Both the position numbers and the translations under genes were made by a program. Of a DNA stretch of 10,275 nt, positions 1 through 6,033 are shown piece after piece (within the stretch, counting starts at the first letter, position 1; each line of letters starts with the position of its first letter). The stretch comes from CAZCPB01 sp964500365 (lineage in GTDB: Bacteria > Planctomycetota > Phycisphaerae > Phycisphaerales > UBA1924). The stretch is taken from positions 1-10,275 of the forward strand of contig CAZCPB010000157.1 of NCBI GenBank assembly GCA_964500365.1, read 5' to 3'. The notes below the pieces were generated by a model, which saw only the letters and a program-made list of their open reading frames with translations, made no database searches and was not told the DNA's origin.

Positions 1-782
1 GTCGCCAGCGCCTCGCCCGTCACGTCCTCCGCGATGATGAGCAGCGGCTTCTTGCTGGACATGACCTTCTCGAGCAGGGGCACGAGCTTGGTCACGCTCT
101 CGATCTTGTCCTCGTGCACGAGCACCAGGCACTTCTCGAGCTCGACCTTCATGTCGTCCACGTTGGTCACGAAGTTGGGAGACAGGTACCCGCGGTCGAA
201 CTGCATGCCCTCGACCACCGTCACCTCGGTGTCGATGTTCTTGCCCTCCTCGACCGTGATCACCCCGTCCTTGCCGACCTTCTCGAACGCGTCGGCCATG
301 ATCTGGCCGATCTCGGCGTCGTTGTTGGCGCTGATCGCCGCCACGCTCTGGATGTCCCCCTTGCCCTTCACCGGCGTCGAGAGCTTGTTGATCTCCCCCA
401 CCGCCGTCTCGACGGCCAGCTTCATGCCGCGGACCAGCGCGTTGGCGTCCACGCCGCTGGCGATGTGCTTGAGGCCCTCGCGGAACAGGGCCTCGGCGAG
501 CACCGTCGCCGTGGTCGTGCCGTCGCCCGCGTCGTCGCTGGTCTTGCTGGCCGCCTGCTTGACCAGCAGCGCGCCCATGTTCTCCGCCTTGTCCGAGAGC
601 TCGATCTCCTCGGCCACCGAAACCCCGTCCTTGGTCACCGTGGGCCCGCCCCAGGACTTGTCCAGCACGGCGTTCCGCCCGCGGGGGCCCAGGGTGGCCT
701 TGACGGCCCGGGAGAGCTTTTCCACGCCCGTCAGAAGGGACTGGCGTGCGTCGAGGTCGAAGACGAGTTCTTTGGCTGCCAT
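1..782 (-). CDS. groEL: Chaperonin GroEL (60 kDa), N-terminal part, cut by window edge
   Basis: This is the N-terminal 260 residues of the ATP-dependent chaperonin that folds cytosolic proteins inside a double-ring cage. The translation starts MAAKELVFDLDARQSLL and contains the family signatures TLGPRGRN (nucleotide-binding loop), LDKSWGGPTVTKDGVSVAEEI, the DGTTTATVLA motif with the catalytic Asp, ISANND, and EGMQFDRGYLSP entering the apical domain. It aligns without gaps of note to E. coli GroEL up to the PLLIIAEDVTGEALAT segment at the window edge, so roughly half of a usual 540-550 residue protein is visible. The ATG is complementary to 780-782, and a GGAG lies 11 nt upstream (794-797). 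No groES precedes it: the gene on the 5' side is a divergent esterase. I see no CIRCE element (TTAGCACTC-N9-GAGTGCTAA) upstream. The gene family is certain. Which paralogue it is, if the genome has several, cannot be told. Confidence 0.97.
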   Translation of the reverse strand, partial: MAAKELVFDLDARQSLLTGVEKLSRAVKATLGPRGRNAVLDKSWGGPTVTKDGVSVAEEIELSDKAENMGALLVKQAASKTSDDAGDGTTTATVLAEALFREGLKHIASGVDANALVRGMKLAVETAVGEINKLSTPVKGKGDIQSVAAISANNDAEIGQIMADAFEKVGKDGVITVEEGKNIDTEVTVVEGMQFDRGYLSPNFVTNVDDMKVELEKCLVLVHEDKIESVTKLVPLLEKVMSSKKPLLIIAEDVTGEALA

Positions 783-793
783 GGGAGGGAATG

Positions 794-797
794 CTCC
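794..797 (-). promoter_or_regulatory. Probable ribosome binding site of groEL
   Basis: The minus strand reads GGAG here, 11 nt before the groEL ATG. The spacing is slightly long, but this is the only purine-rich Shine-Dalgarno-like stretch next to the start. Confidence 0.45.
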
Positions 798-851
798 GGG
801 GGTGACTGAGAGTGGTGATTGACTCTTGACAGGTCCGGGCGGCCTTCCAAG

Positions 852-863
852 CGGGCATGCCCG
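852..863. repeat. Perfect 12-bp palindrome in divergent intergenic region
   Basis: CGGGCATGCCCG is identical to its own reverse complement. It lies about 70 bp upstream of the groEL start, in the region that must hold the groEL and esterase promoters. It may be an operator half-site pair or chance in G+C-rich DNA. An additional 5-bp stem (GGCAT/ATGCC, 854-870) overlaps it. Confidence 0.4.
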
Positions 864-900
864 GAATGCCGACAACTACGGCGTGATAGTCGTCGGTGAC

Positions 901-921
901 GTTGGCAACGGCAGTGCCAAC
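901..921. promoter_or_regulatory. Perfect inverted repeat, possible operator
   Basis: GTTGGCA at 901-907 and TGCCAAC at 915-921 are exact reverse complements separated by 7 nt. The 21-bp symmetric site lies about 119 bp before the groEL start and 150 bp before the esterase start, a reasonable place for a regulator site. The right half overlaps a GGCAGT hexamer that recurs in the region. No T-tract follows, so it does not look like a terminator. The operator role is an inference. Confidence 0.45.
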
Positions 922-1022
922 CGGACCGATGAGGCGGACGGCAGTATTCGGCGGGATTCCCGCGGTCTCGCCCCCGCCCGGAGACACCGAAAGCTGTCAG
1001 CGTACTGTCCCCGCATCCGATC

Positions 1023-1041
1023 GACTGCCGAACTGGCAGTC
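1023..1041. promoter_or_regulatory. Perfect inverted repeat just upstream of the esterase gene
   Basis: GACTGCC (1023-1029) and GGCAGTC (1035-1041) are exact reverse complements with a 5-nt spacer, ending 29 bp before the esterase ATG. As DNA it could be an operator near the promoter. As RNA it would be a 7-bp hairpin in the 5' leader, not covering the ribosome binding site. It shares the GGCAGT/ACTGCC core with two other copies upstream. Confidence 0.45.
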
Positions 1042-1056
1042 CGCTCCTGACGCTCG

Positions 1057-1064
1057 AAAGGAAG
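1057..1064 (+). promoter_or_regulatory. Ribosome binding site of the esterase gene
   Basis: AAAGGAAG lies 6 nt before the ATG at 1071. It is a good match to the 16S rRNA tail, stands out in G+C-rich surroundings and supports this start codon. Confidence 0.7.
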
Positions 1065-1070
1065 TGCTCG

Positions 1071-3071
1071 ATGAACATCACCCGGTGCCTGTCGGCGACC
1101 CTCGCCGCGGCATGCGTTTGTGTGGCGACCGCCGAGGCCATGGCAAGCCTCAAGCTGCCTGCGATCTTCTCGCCGGGCATGGTTCTCCAGCAGAACTCGG
1201 TCGTGCCCATCTGGGGTTGGGCGACCCCCGGCGAGCGGATCGAGATCCGGGTCTCCTGGAGCCAGACCAAGTCCGTGGGCCGGACGGGCGACGACGGGAA
1301 GTGGCGGATCCCGATCCGGGTTCCCGCGGCGGTCACGGTCGACGGCCCGCAGGTGATCTTCATTCTCGGGGACACCCGTCAGCAGATCAGCGATGTCCTC
1401 ATCGGCGAGGTATGGCTCTGCTCGGGCCAGTCGAACATGGAAATGCTCGTCGGCGACGTGCCGGGCATGCTCGGAGGCGTCACCGACTGGCAGAAAGAGA
1501 TCGAGTCGGCGGACCTCCCCGACATCCGCCTCTTCAACGTCCCCAACGCCGTGTCGGCGTTACCGCTCGACGACTGCGCGGGGTCGTGGAGCCGCTGCTC
1601 TCCCGAAACCGCGAAATCCTTCAGCGCGACGGCGTACTTCTTCGGGCGCGAAATCCACAAGCGAATGAACGTGCCCGTCGGTCTCATCACCGCCGACTGG
1701 GGCGGCACGCCGATCCAGGCGTGGACGAGTCTCGACGGCATTCGTGCCCAGGAGCACCTCAGCCCGTGGGTCGAAGTTCTCGATCGCATGCGGAACAGCC
1801 CCGCGGCGCTCAAGCGCGACCACGACGCCGCGGTCGCCGCGTGGCGCGCCGACCTCGATGCCCGGGACCGGGGCGTCGGCGGCGGGTGGATGAAGCCAGT
1901 GATCGACGATTCCTCCTGGGCGACGATCGATGCCCCCGGCGCGTGGCGCGGTGAGCTCGCCCCGTTCGACGGAATCATCTGGACCCGCCGCGCGTTCACC
2001 GCCAGCGCCGACGCGGCCGGAAAACCCGGCGTCGTCGAACTCGGGCCGATCGACGATTTCGACGAGACCTGGATCAACGGCGTCAAGGTCGGCGAGCACT
2101 TCGAGCCCGGCTCGCACACTGTCAATCGCTCGTACGAGATCCCCGGGGGCGTGATCCGCGAAGGCGCAAACACGGTCGCGGTGCGCATCATGGACATTGT
2201 CGCCGACGGCGGCATGTGCGGTTCCCCCGACTCACTCCGCGTTCGCCTTGGCGACGGCTCGCCGCCCGTGTCCCTCGCCGGCCAATGGCGGTGGAGCATC
2301 GGCGCCCCCCTGTCGAGCCTTCCCGCCCGCCCCCGGCTGCCCCAACCCGGACCGGGCGTTCCCACCATGCTCTACAACGGCATGATCGCCTCGGTCGCCG
2401 GCTACGGGATCCGCGGGGTGACGTGGTATCAGGGCGAGAGCAACCGCGCCGAAGCATTCGCCTACCGCGGCATGTTCCGCACCATGATCGAGGACTGGCG
2501 GCAGGTCTGGGGACGGGGCGCGATGCCGTTCTATTTCGTGCAGATCGCCCCCTTCAACTACGGCAACGACCGGGGCGAGACGGCCGAACTCCGCGAGGCC
2601 CAGGCATCGGCGCTGGCTCTCCCCAACACCGGCATGGCCGTGACCATGGACATCGGCGACCCCGCGGACATCCACCCGCGCAACAAACAGGAAGTGGGCC
2701 GGCGCCTCGCGCTCTGCGCGCTCGCCGACACCTACAAGCAGTCCGTCGAATTCTCGGGGCCCGTGTACAAGTCGATGGAAGTGGCGAACGGTTCCGTCCG
2801 GCTCACGTTCACGCACGCGCTCGGCCTGGCGCCCGCCGACGAGCCGCTGACGTGCTTCACGATCGCGGGCGCGGATAGGAAGTTCGTGCCGGCCGAGGCG
2901 CGGATCGACGGTGAATCGGTGATCGTCCGCAGCGATGCTGTGCCCGCGCCCGTCGCGGTCCGGTTCGGGTGGGGCGCCGCCGACCAGCCCAACCTGCGAA
3001 ACGCCGCCGGACTTCCCGCGCCACCGTTCCGCACCGACGATTGGCCGGGCGTGACACAACCAGGGAAGTGA
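1071..3071 (+). CDS. Secreted sialate O-acetylesterase-like SGNH hydrolase
   Basis: The 666-residue protein matches the sialate O-acetylesterase family, which removes O-acetyl groups from sialic acid or related acetylated glycans outside the cytoplasm. An N-terminal signal peptide (about residues 1-25, ending near AMA-S) precedes a beta-rich domain (MVLQQ...VPIWGWATPGE, GDDGKWR). The SGNH core has block I CSGQSNME with candidate nucleophile Ser121, a second block WYQGESN (452-458), and a C-terminal DIHPRNKQEVG block with Asp533 and His535 as the likely catalytic pair. A jelly-roll-like segment typical of glycosidase accessory domains (about 273-400, with ELGPIDDFDETWING) is inserted between the blocks. 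All key residues are present, so it should be active. A strong ribosome binding site supports the start. It is monocistronic: the upstream gene is divergent and the downstream one convergent. The natural substrate could instead be an acetylated plant or algal polysaccharide. Confidence 0.93.
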   Translation: MNITRCLSATLAAACVCVATAEAMASLKLPAIFSPGMVLQQNSVVPIWGWATPGERIEIRVSWSQTKSVGRTGDDGKWRIPIRVPAAVTVDGPQVIFILGDTRQQISDVLIGEVWLCSGQSNMEMLVGDVPGMLGGVTDWQKEIESADLPDIRLFNVPNAVSALPLDDCAGSWSRCSPETAKSFSATAYFFGREIHKRMNVPVGLITADWGGTPIQAWTSLDGIRAQEHLSPWVEVLDRMRNSPAALKRDHDAAVAAWRADLDARDRGVGGGWMKPVIDDSSWATIDAPGAWRGELAPFDGIIWTRRAFTASADAAGKPGVVELGPIDDFDETWINGVKVGEHFEPGSHTVNRSYEIPGGVIREGANTVAVRIMDIVADGGMCGSPDSLRVRLGDGSPPVSLAGQWRWSIGAPLSSLPARPRLPQPGPGVPTMLYNGMIASVAGYGIRGVTWYQGESNRAEAFAYRGMFRTMIEDWRQVWGRGAMPFYFVQIAPFNYGNDRGETAELREAQASALALPNTGMAVTMDIGDPADIHPRNKQEVGRRLALCALADTYKQSVEFSGPVYKSMEVANGSVRLTFTHALGLAPADEPLTCFTIAGADRKFVPAEARIDGESVIVRSDAVPAPVAVRFGWGAADQPNLRNAAGLPAPPFRTDDWPGVTQPGK

Positions 3072-3665
3072 TCAGGTCGATGCGCGTGTTCGCTCGAAGA
3101 GCAGGAGCTTGCCCCGCCCCTGCCGGTCGCTCTCCGCCGCCTTGTCGTCGTCCGGCGATACGCCGCGGCAGGCAAACCCGCACCGTGCCAGGATCCTGAT
3201 CGACGCGTAGTGCCGCTCGAAGGTCGTGGCGACGACCCGATGGACCTCCGGGTGCCCGAAGACCCACTCGATGAGCGCAGTCGCCGCCTCGGTCGCCAAC
3301 CCGCGCCGTTCGAACTCGGGCAGCACGCCGTAGCCGAAGTGCGGAAGGTCTTCCGGTCCCCACCGGCTGCACCCGGCGGAGCCTACGAGCGTCGGCCGTT
3401 CGTTCACGACGCCGGGGCGCGCCACGATGTACCAGCCCCACCACCCGGGCTCGTCGGCGTGTTCCGCGACCTTCGCGGCCATGAGCCCTTCGACGTCCGC
3501 CATGGTCGCGGGCGGCCACCCCTCCGGAACATGCGCGCCCAGCAGGCGCGAGAAGAGCGGCCGATCCGAGATCGCCGCCCTGGACGACGCCGGCGTCAGC
3601 GCCTTGAGCACCAGCCGCTCGGTTGCGATCTCGAGGGTCGGTTCGGGGTCGTTGCTCGCGTCCAC
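3072..3665 (-). CDS. GNAT-family N-acetyltransferase (RimJ/RimL-like)
   Basis: The 197-residue protein should transfer an acetyl group from acetyl-CoA to an amine, possibly a protein N-terminus or a small molecule. The substrate cannot be told. The N-terminal IATERLVLKALTP (13-25) is the usual opening of the RimJ/RimL-like group. GYGVLPEFERRGLATEA (111-127) is motif A, with RRGLA binding the CoA pyrophosphate, and ASIRILARCGF (154-164) is motif B. The start is GTG, complementary to 3663-3665. An in-frame TAG lies 9 nt upstream (3675-3677), so no earlier start exists, and AGGG sits 7 nt before the GTG. Its stop codon directly abuts the stop of the convergent esterase, and its start is 22 bp from the divergent nuoA start, so its promoter must lie in or over nuoA sequence. 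A tryptophan-rich stretch (GWWGWYI, 74-80) precedes the central strand. Confidence 0.9.
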   Translation of the reverse strand: MDASNDPEPTLEIATERLVLKALTPASSRAAISDRPLFSRLLGAHVPEGWPPATMADVEGLMAAKVAEHADEPGWWGWYIVARPGVVNERPTLVGSAGCSRWGPEDLPHFGYGVLPEFERRGLATEAATALIEWVFGHPEVHRVVATTFERHYASIRILARCGFACRGVSPDDDKAAESDRQGRGKLLLFERTRAST

Positions 3666-3672
3666 GCGGACA

Positions 3673-3676
3673 CCCT
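3673..3676 (-). promoter_or_regulatory. Ribosome binding site deciding the GTG start of the GNAT gene
   Basis: The minus strand reads AGGG, 7 nt before GTG. It overlaps the in-frame TAG stop (3675-3677), which rules out any upstream start. Confidence 0.5.
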
Positions 3677-3687
3677 ACCATGCCCCC

Positions 3688-4092
3688 ATGCCGAACGCCG
3701 TGCTCGCGCAGACCGATCTCGCTTCGTACCTGCCGATCTTCATCATCATCCTGATGGCGATCACGTTCGCGGCGGCGAACCTGATTCTGACGCGCCTGAT
3801 CGGCCCGAACCGCGACGGCGCACGCAAGGGCGAAACGTATGAGTCGGGCATGCAGCCGGTGGGCACGGCCCGCAAGCGCTTCAACGTCCGCTTCTACCTG
3901 ATCGCGATGGTCTTCCTCGTGTTCGACGTCGAGATCATCTTTCTGTACCCGTGGGCCGCCACGTTCCCGAACATCCAGGGCTACCCGAACCCCGAGGCCC
4001 TGATCTGGCTCGGGCGCATTCTGTTCTTCCTCTTCACCACGGTGGTGGCGTATCTCTACGGGTATCGCAAGGGCGTCTTCCGCTTTGACTGA
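3688..4092 (+). CDS. nuoA: NADH-quinone oxidoreductase subunit A (complex I, ND3 homologue)
   Basis: The 134-residue membrane protein is subunit A of respiratory complex I, which couples NADH oxidation and quinone reduction to ion pumping. It has three hydrophobic helices (about residues 14-36, 68-88 and 105-126). The conserved loop KGETYESGMQPVGTARKRF (48-65) is followed by RFYLIAMVFLVFDVEIIFLYPWA, with the conserved acidic DVE at 80-82. The loop has Ser where mitochondrial ND3 has the redox-switch Cys, as in E. coli. Length is normal for the family. The reading frame stays open upstream into the GNAT antisense strand, but family alignment fixes the ATG at 3688. I see no clear Shine-Dalgarno sequence before it, so translation may be leaderless or start without one. 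No nuoB or other nuo gene follows. Its last codons overlap the next gene. Confidence 0.95.
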   Translation: MPNAVLAQTDLASYLPIFIIILMAITFAAANLILTRLIGPNRDGARKGETYESGMQPVGTARKRFNVRFYLIAMVFLVFDVEIIFLYPWAATFPNIQGYPNPEALIWLGRILFFLFTTVVAYLYGYRKGVFRFD

Positions 4093-4573
4093 AGCCCGGA
4101 CATCTCCGCCGACCGCCCCGGCCCCGGCGTCGCACCGGGCCGGGCGCCACAAGGCCAGGGTGTTCGCCGTACTCGTCGCCGCGGCCTGCCTGGGTGTCCT
4201 CGGCCTCGCCGCGTACCTGAAACCGAGCCCCACGGGCCTGGGTACGCACCAGCAACTCGGGCTCCTCAAGTGCGGTTGGATGATCTCACTCGGCAAGCCC
4301 TGTCCGACCTGCGGCATGACGACCGCCTTCGCCCACGCGGCTGACGGAAACCTCTTCAAGTCCTTCGTGGTGCAGCCCTTCGGATCGGTGCTGGCGCTCC
4401 TCACCGCGGGCGGGTTCTGGGCGGCGGTCCACGTGGCGTTGACCGGGTCACGCGTCGGGGATCTGTGTGGTACGCTCCTGCGGCCCCGGGTTATGTGGGC
4501 GGTTGCCGGAGCCGCCGCCCTCGCCTGGGCGTACAAGCTCTGGACCGTCACCGCGCCCGCGAGCGGGGCCTAG
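4085..4573 (+). CDS. DUF2752 family membrane protein
   Basis: The 162-residue protein matches the DUF2752 family, whose function is unknown. The signature is C-G-W-M-x4-GKPCPTCGMTTAF at residues 63-82, with three cysteines (63, 73, 76) that could bind metal or form disulfides. Hydrophobic segments lie at about 27-45, 97-119 and 136-155, with the Cys motif between the first two. The start chosen is TTG at 4085, overlapping the end of nuoA by 8 nt, with AAGGG about 11 nt upstream. A GTG at 4160 (after GGCCAGG) would remove a Pro/Ala-rich N-terminus and is a credible alternative giving 137 residues. The overlap suggests translational coupling to nuoA. The family identification is firm, the start is not. 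Confidence 0.87.
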   Translation: MTEARTSPPTAPAPASHRAGRHKARVFAVLVAAACLGVLGLAAYLKPSPTGLGTHQQLGLLKCGWMISLGKPCPTCGMTTAFAHAADGNLFKSFVVQPFGSVLALLTAGGFWAAVHVALTGSRVGDLCGTLLRPRVMWAVAGAAALAWAYKLWTVTAPASGA

Positions 4574-4623
4574 CGTTCCCGCCCACCGCGCCGACCAGCG
4601 CCACCCCCGCCCCCCTCGAGTCC

Positions 4624-4627
4624 GAGG
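4624..4627 (+). promoter_or_regulatory. Ribosome binding site choosing between two ATGs
   Basis: GAGG lies 7 nt before the ATG at 4635 but only 1 nt before the in-frame ATG at 4629. It therefore favours the second ATG as the start of the lipoprotein gene. Confidence 0.5.
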
Positions 4628-4634
4628 CATGACC

Positions 4635-5306
4635 ATGGCCAGACAAACCCGCCGCCCATCGCCGCGTGTGGCATGTTTCCTTGCCGCGGCAGGACTTTGG
4701 GTGGCGGCCGCGGGCGGGTGCGAGCTTCTGGGGTTCCTCGCCGTCAACTACGAGGAAAACACGCCCAAGAAGATCGAGGCTCAGTACGACGGGCTCAAGG
4801 GCAAGTCGTTCGCCGTGTACATGATCGCCGACCGCGGGATCGACGCCAACTACCCCGGCCTCGTGCCGCTCATGAACACCCAGATCAACGAGCGGATCGC
4901 GCAGGAGGCCGGCGCGTCGGGGTGGATCCCGAGTCAGGACCTGCTCGCCGAGATCTACAACCACCCGCGCTGGGCCGCCATGCCGCGCAGCGAACTGGCC
5001 AAGCAGCTCGGGGTGGACCGGCTGATCGTCGTGGAACTGCAGGAGTTCCGCCTGAACGATTTCGGAAACCAGTACGTGTGGGACGGCCGGGCCACGGGGC
5101 TGGTCAGCGTGATCGAGGCGGACTCGGCCACGCCCGACCTCTACGCCTTTGAACGCCAGATCGACGTGCGCTTCCCCGACAAGGCGGGGTACAGCCCGCA
5201 GGACATGGCGGGCAACGTCGTCTCGGGCGCTCTGCGAAAGCGCTTCGTGGACCGCGCGTCCTGGCTCTTCTACAACCACGAGGAGATGAAGAACCAGGGC
5301 TACTGA
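4635..5306 (+). CDS. Predicted lipoprotein, first of a tandem related pair
   Basis: I do not recognise a named family. The 223-residue product has an Arg-rich N-terminus, a hydrophobic stretch (12-26) and a lipobox-like AAAGGC ending at Cys29, so it is probably exported and lipid-anchored. The -3 residue is Ala rather than Leu, so the lipobox is slightly weak. The body alternates strands and helices: GKSFAVYMIADR (56-67), NTQINERIAQEAG (81-93), a segment ending in SELAKQLGVDRLIVVELQEFRL (119-140), GLVSVIEADSATPDLYAFER (155-174), and a C-terminal helix ending SWLFYNHEE. The next gene product shows the same order and matching phrases, so the two look like paralogues. The order recalls LpoB/CsgG/TolB-N type periplasmic domains, which is an inference only. 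An ATG two codons earlier (4629) is possible but is badly placed relative to GAGG. Confidence 0.82.
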   Translation: MARQTRRPSPRVACFLAAAGLWVAAAGGCELLGFLAVNYEENTPKKIEAQYDGLKGKSFAVYMIADRGIDANYPGLVPLMNTQINERIAQEAGASGWIPSQDLLAEIYNHPRWAAMPRSELAKQLGVDRLIVVELQEFRLNDFGNQYVWDGRATGLVSVIEADSATPDLYAFERQIDVRFPDKAGYSPQDMAGNVVSGALRKRFVDRASWLFYNHEEMKNQGY

Positions 5307-5319
5307 CGCCCGGTTCCGC

Positions 5320-5324
5320 GAGGG
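5320..5324 (+). promoter_or_regulatory. Ribosome binding site of the second lipoprotein gene
   Basis: GAGGG lies 9 nt before the ATG at 5334, inside the 27-bp gap between the two lipoprotein genes. Confidence 0.5.
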
Positions 5325-5333
5325 ACGACCGCC

Positions 5334-5990
5334 ATGGTGCCAAAGCCCGCCGTCATCGCCCTGACCTTTGCCGCCGCGTCGATCACGGCGTTTCTCGCCG
5401 GCTGCAACATCGTCGGGCCGGTCTTCGTCCTGATCCACGGGCCCGAGAAGCGTCCCGCGCTCTACACGCTCGACCCCAAGCGCTCGGTCGTGGTCTTCGT
5501 CGATGACCGCTCGAACGTCCTCCCCCGCCGGACGCTCCGCCAGGAGATCGGTGAGTCGGCGCAGAAGCACCTGCTCGCCTCGCGCGATGTGACCAACGTC
5601 ATCGACTGCCGCGGGGCCCTGGCCGCCGCCTCGCGCGACAAGTTCGACCAGCCCATGAGCATCGTGGACATCGGCAAGGCGGTCGATGCCGAATTGGTCG
5701 TGTACGTCAGCATGGAGCAACTCACGCTCTCCGAGGACGGCCAGAGCATGTCCCCCGCCGCGAGCGCCTGGGTGAAGGTCCTCGACACCACGACGGACCA
5801 GCGCCTCTGGCCCGAGGACAAGTCCGGCCAGCGGATCGCGATCCGCCCACGCTTCGAGCAGGGCTTCGTCCCCCAGAGCCAGGCCGACATCGCCAAGGCC
5901 CAGAACGCCGTTGCCGATCGCATGGGCCTGGCCATCGCTCAGCTCTTCTACGAGCACGAGGTCGGCCAGACCGAGTTCCAGACCCAGTAG
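5334..5990 (+). CDS. Predicted lipoprotein, second of a tandem related pair
   Basis: The 218-residue product carries a textbook lipoprotein signal: a hydrophobic stretch (6-20) and the lipobox LAGC with Cys24. Asn follows at +2. No named family is recognised with confidence. The mature part reads KRSVVVFVDDRS (49-60), a helix LRQEIGESAQKHLLAS, then SIVDIGKAVDAELVVYVSMEQLTL (109-132), AWVKVLDTTTDQRLWPED (145-162), and a final helix ending QLFYEHE (203-209). Strand-helix-'helix GxxxxAEL-VVYV'-'V-V-D-TTD-LW' is the usual order of LpoB, CsgG and TolB N-terminal domains, whose members act in envelope assembly. That relation is an inference. The preceding gene product shares the layout and the ending LFY-x-HE. 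The 27-bp gap suggests one transcript. Confidence 0.83.
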   Translation: MVPKPAVIALTFAAASITAFLAGCNIVGPVFVLIHGPEKRPALYTLDPKRSVVVFVDDRSNVLPRRTLRQEIGESAQKHLLASRDVTNVIDCRGALAAASRDKFDQPMSIVDIGKAVDAELVVYVSMEQLTLSEDGQSMSPAASAWVKVLDTTTDQRLWPEDKSGQRIAIRPRFEQGFVPQSQADIAKAQNAVADRMGLAIAQLFYEHEVGQTEFQTQ

Positions 5991-6033
5991 CGCGCCTTGC
6001 TCGGCGCCCCGCGAGCGCCAACCCTTCCGCCGC

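Noticed and set aside
34..822. Long plus-strand frames over 34-822.
   Set aside because: The minus strand encodes unmistakable GroEL here. The plus frames are Ser/Thr- or His/Arg-rich shadows.
807..829. GAGAGT...ACTCTT imperfect inverted repeat as a CIRCE element.
   Set aside because: It does not match TTAGCACTC-N9-GAGTGCTAA and has a mismatch in a 6-bp arm.
826..854. TTGACA at 826-831 as a -35 box.
   Set aside because: No -10-like sequence lies 16-19 bp downstream, and the position is over 200 bp from the esterase start.
826..1050. A 74-codon frame (TTG start) in the groEL/esterase intergenic region.
   Set aside because: No ribosome binding site and no recognisable family. The frame spans the inverted repeats and likely promoters. 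Its G/C third positions look slightly coding-like, so homologues in relatives would reopen it.
2857..4551. A 564-codon minus-strand frame across the esterase end, the GNAT gene, nuoA and DUF2752.
   Set aside because: It is a low-complexity Arg/Ala-rich shadow overlapping four well-identified genes in other frames.
5992..6007. GCGCC/GGCGC hairpin after the second lipoprotein gene as a terminator.
   Set aside because: The stem is only 5 bp with no T-tract, and the next gene starts 27 bp later. Chance is likely in this G+C-rich sequence.
5911..6033. N-terminal extension of the glycosyltransferase candidate into the lipoprotein gene.
   Set aside because: The extra residues are a Ser/Arg-rich shadow of the upstream gene. 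The family-like start MRVLHIVE begins at 6034.
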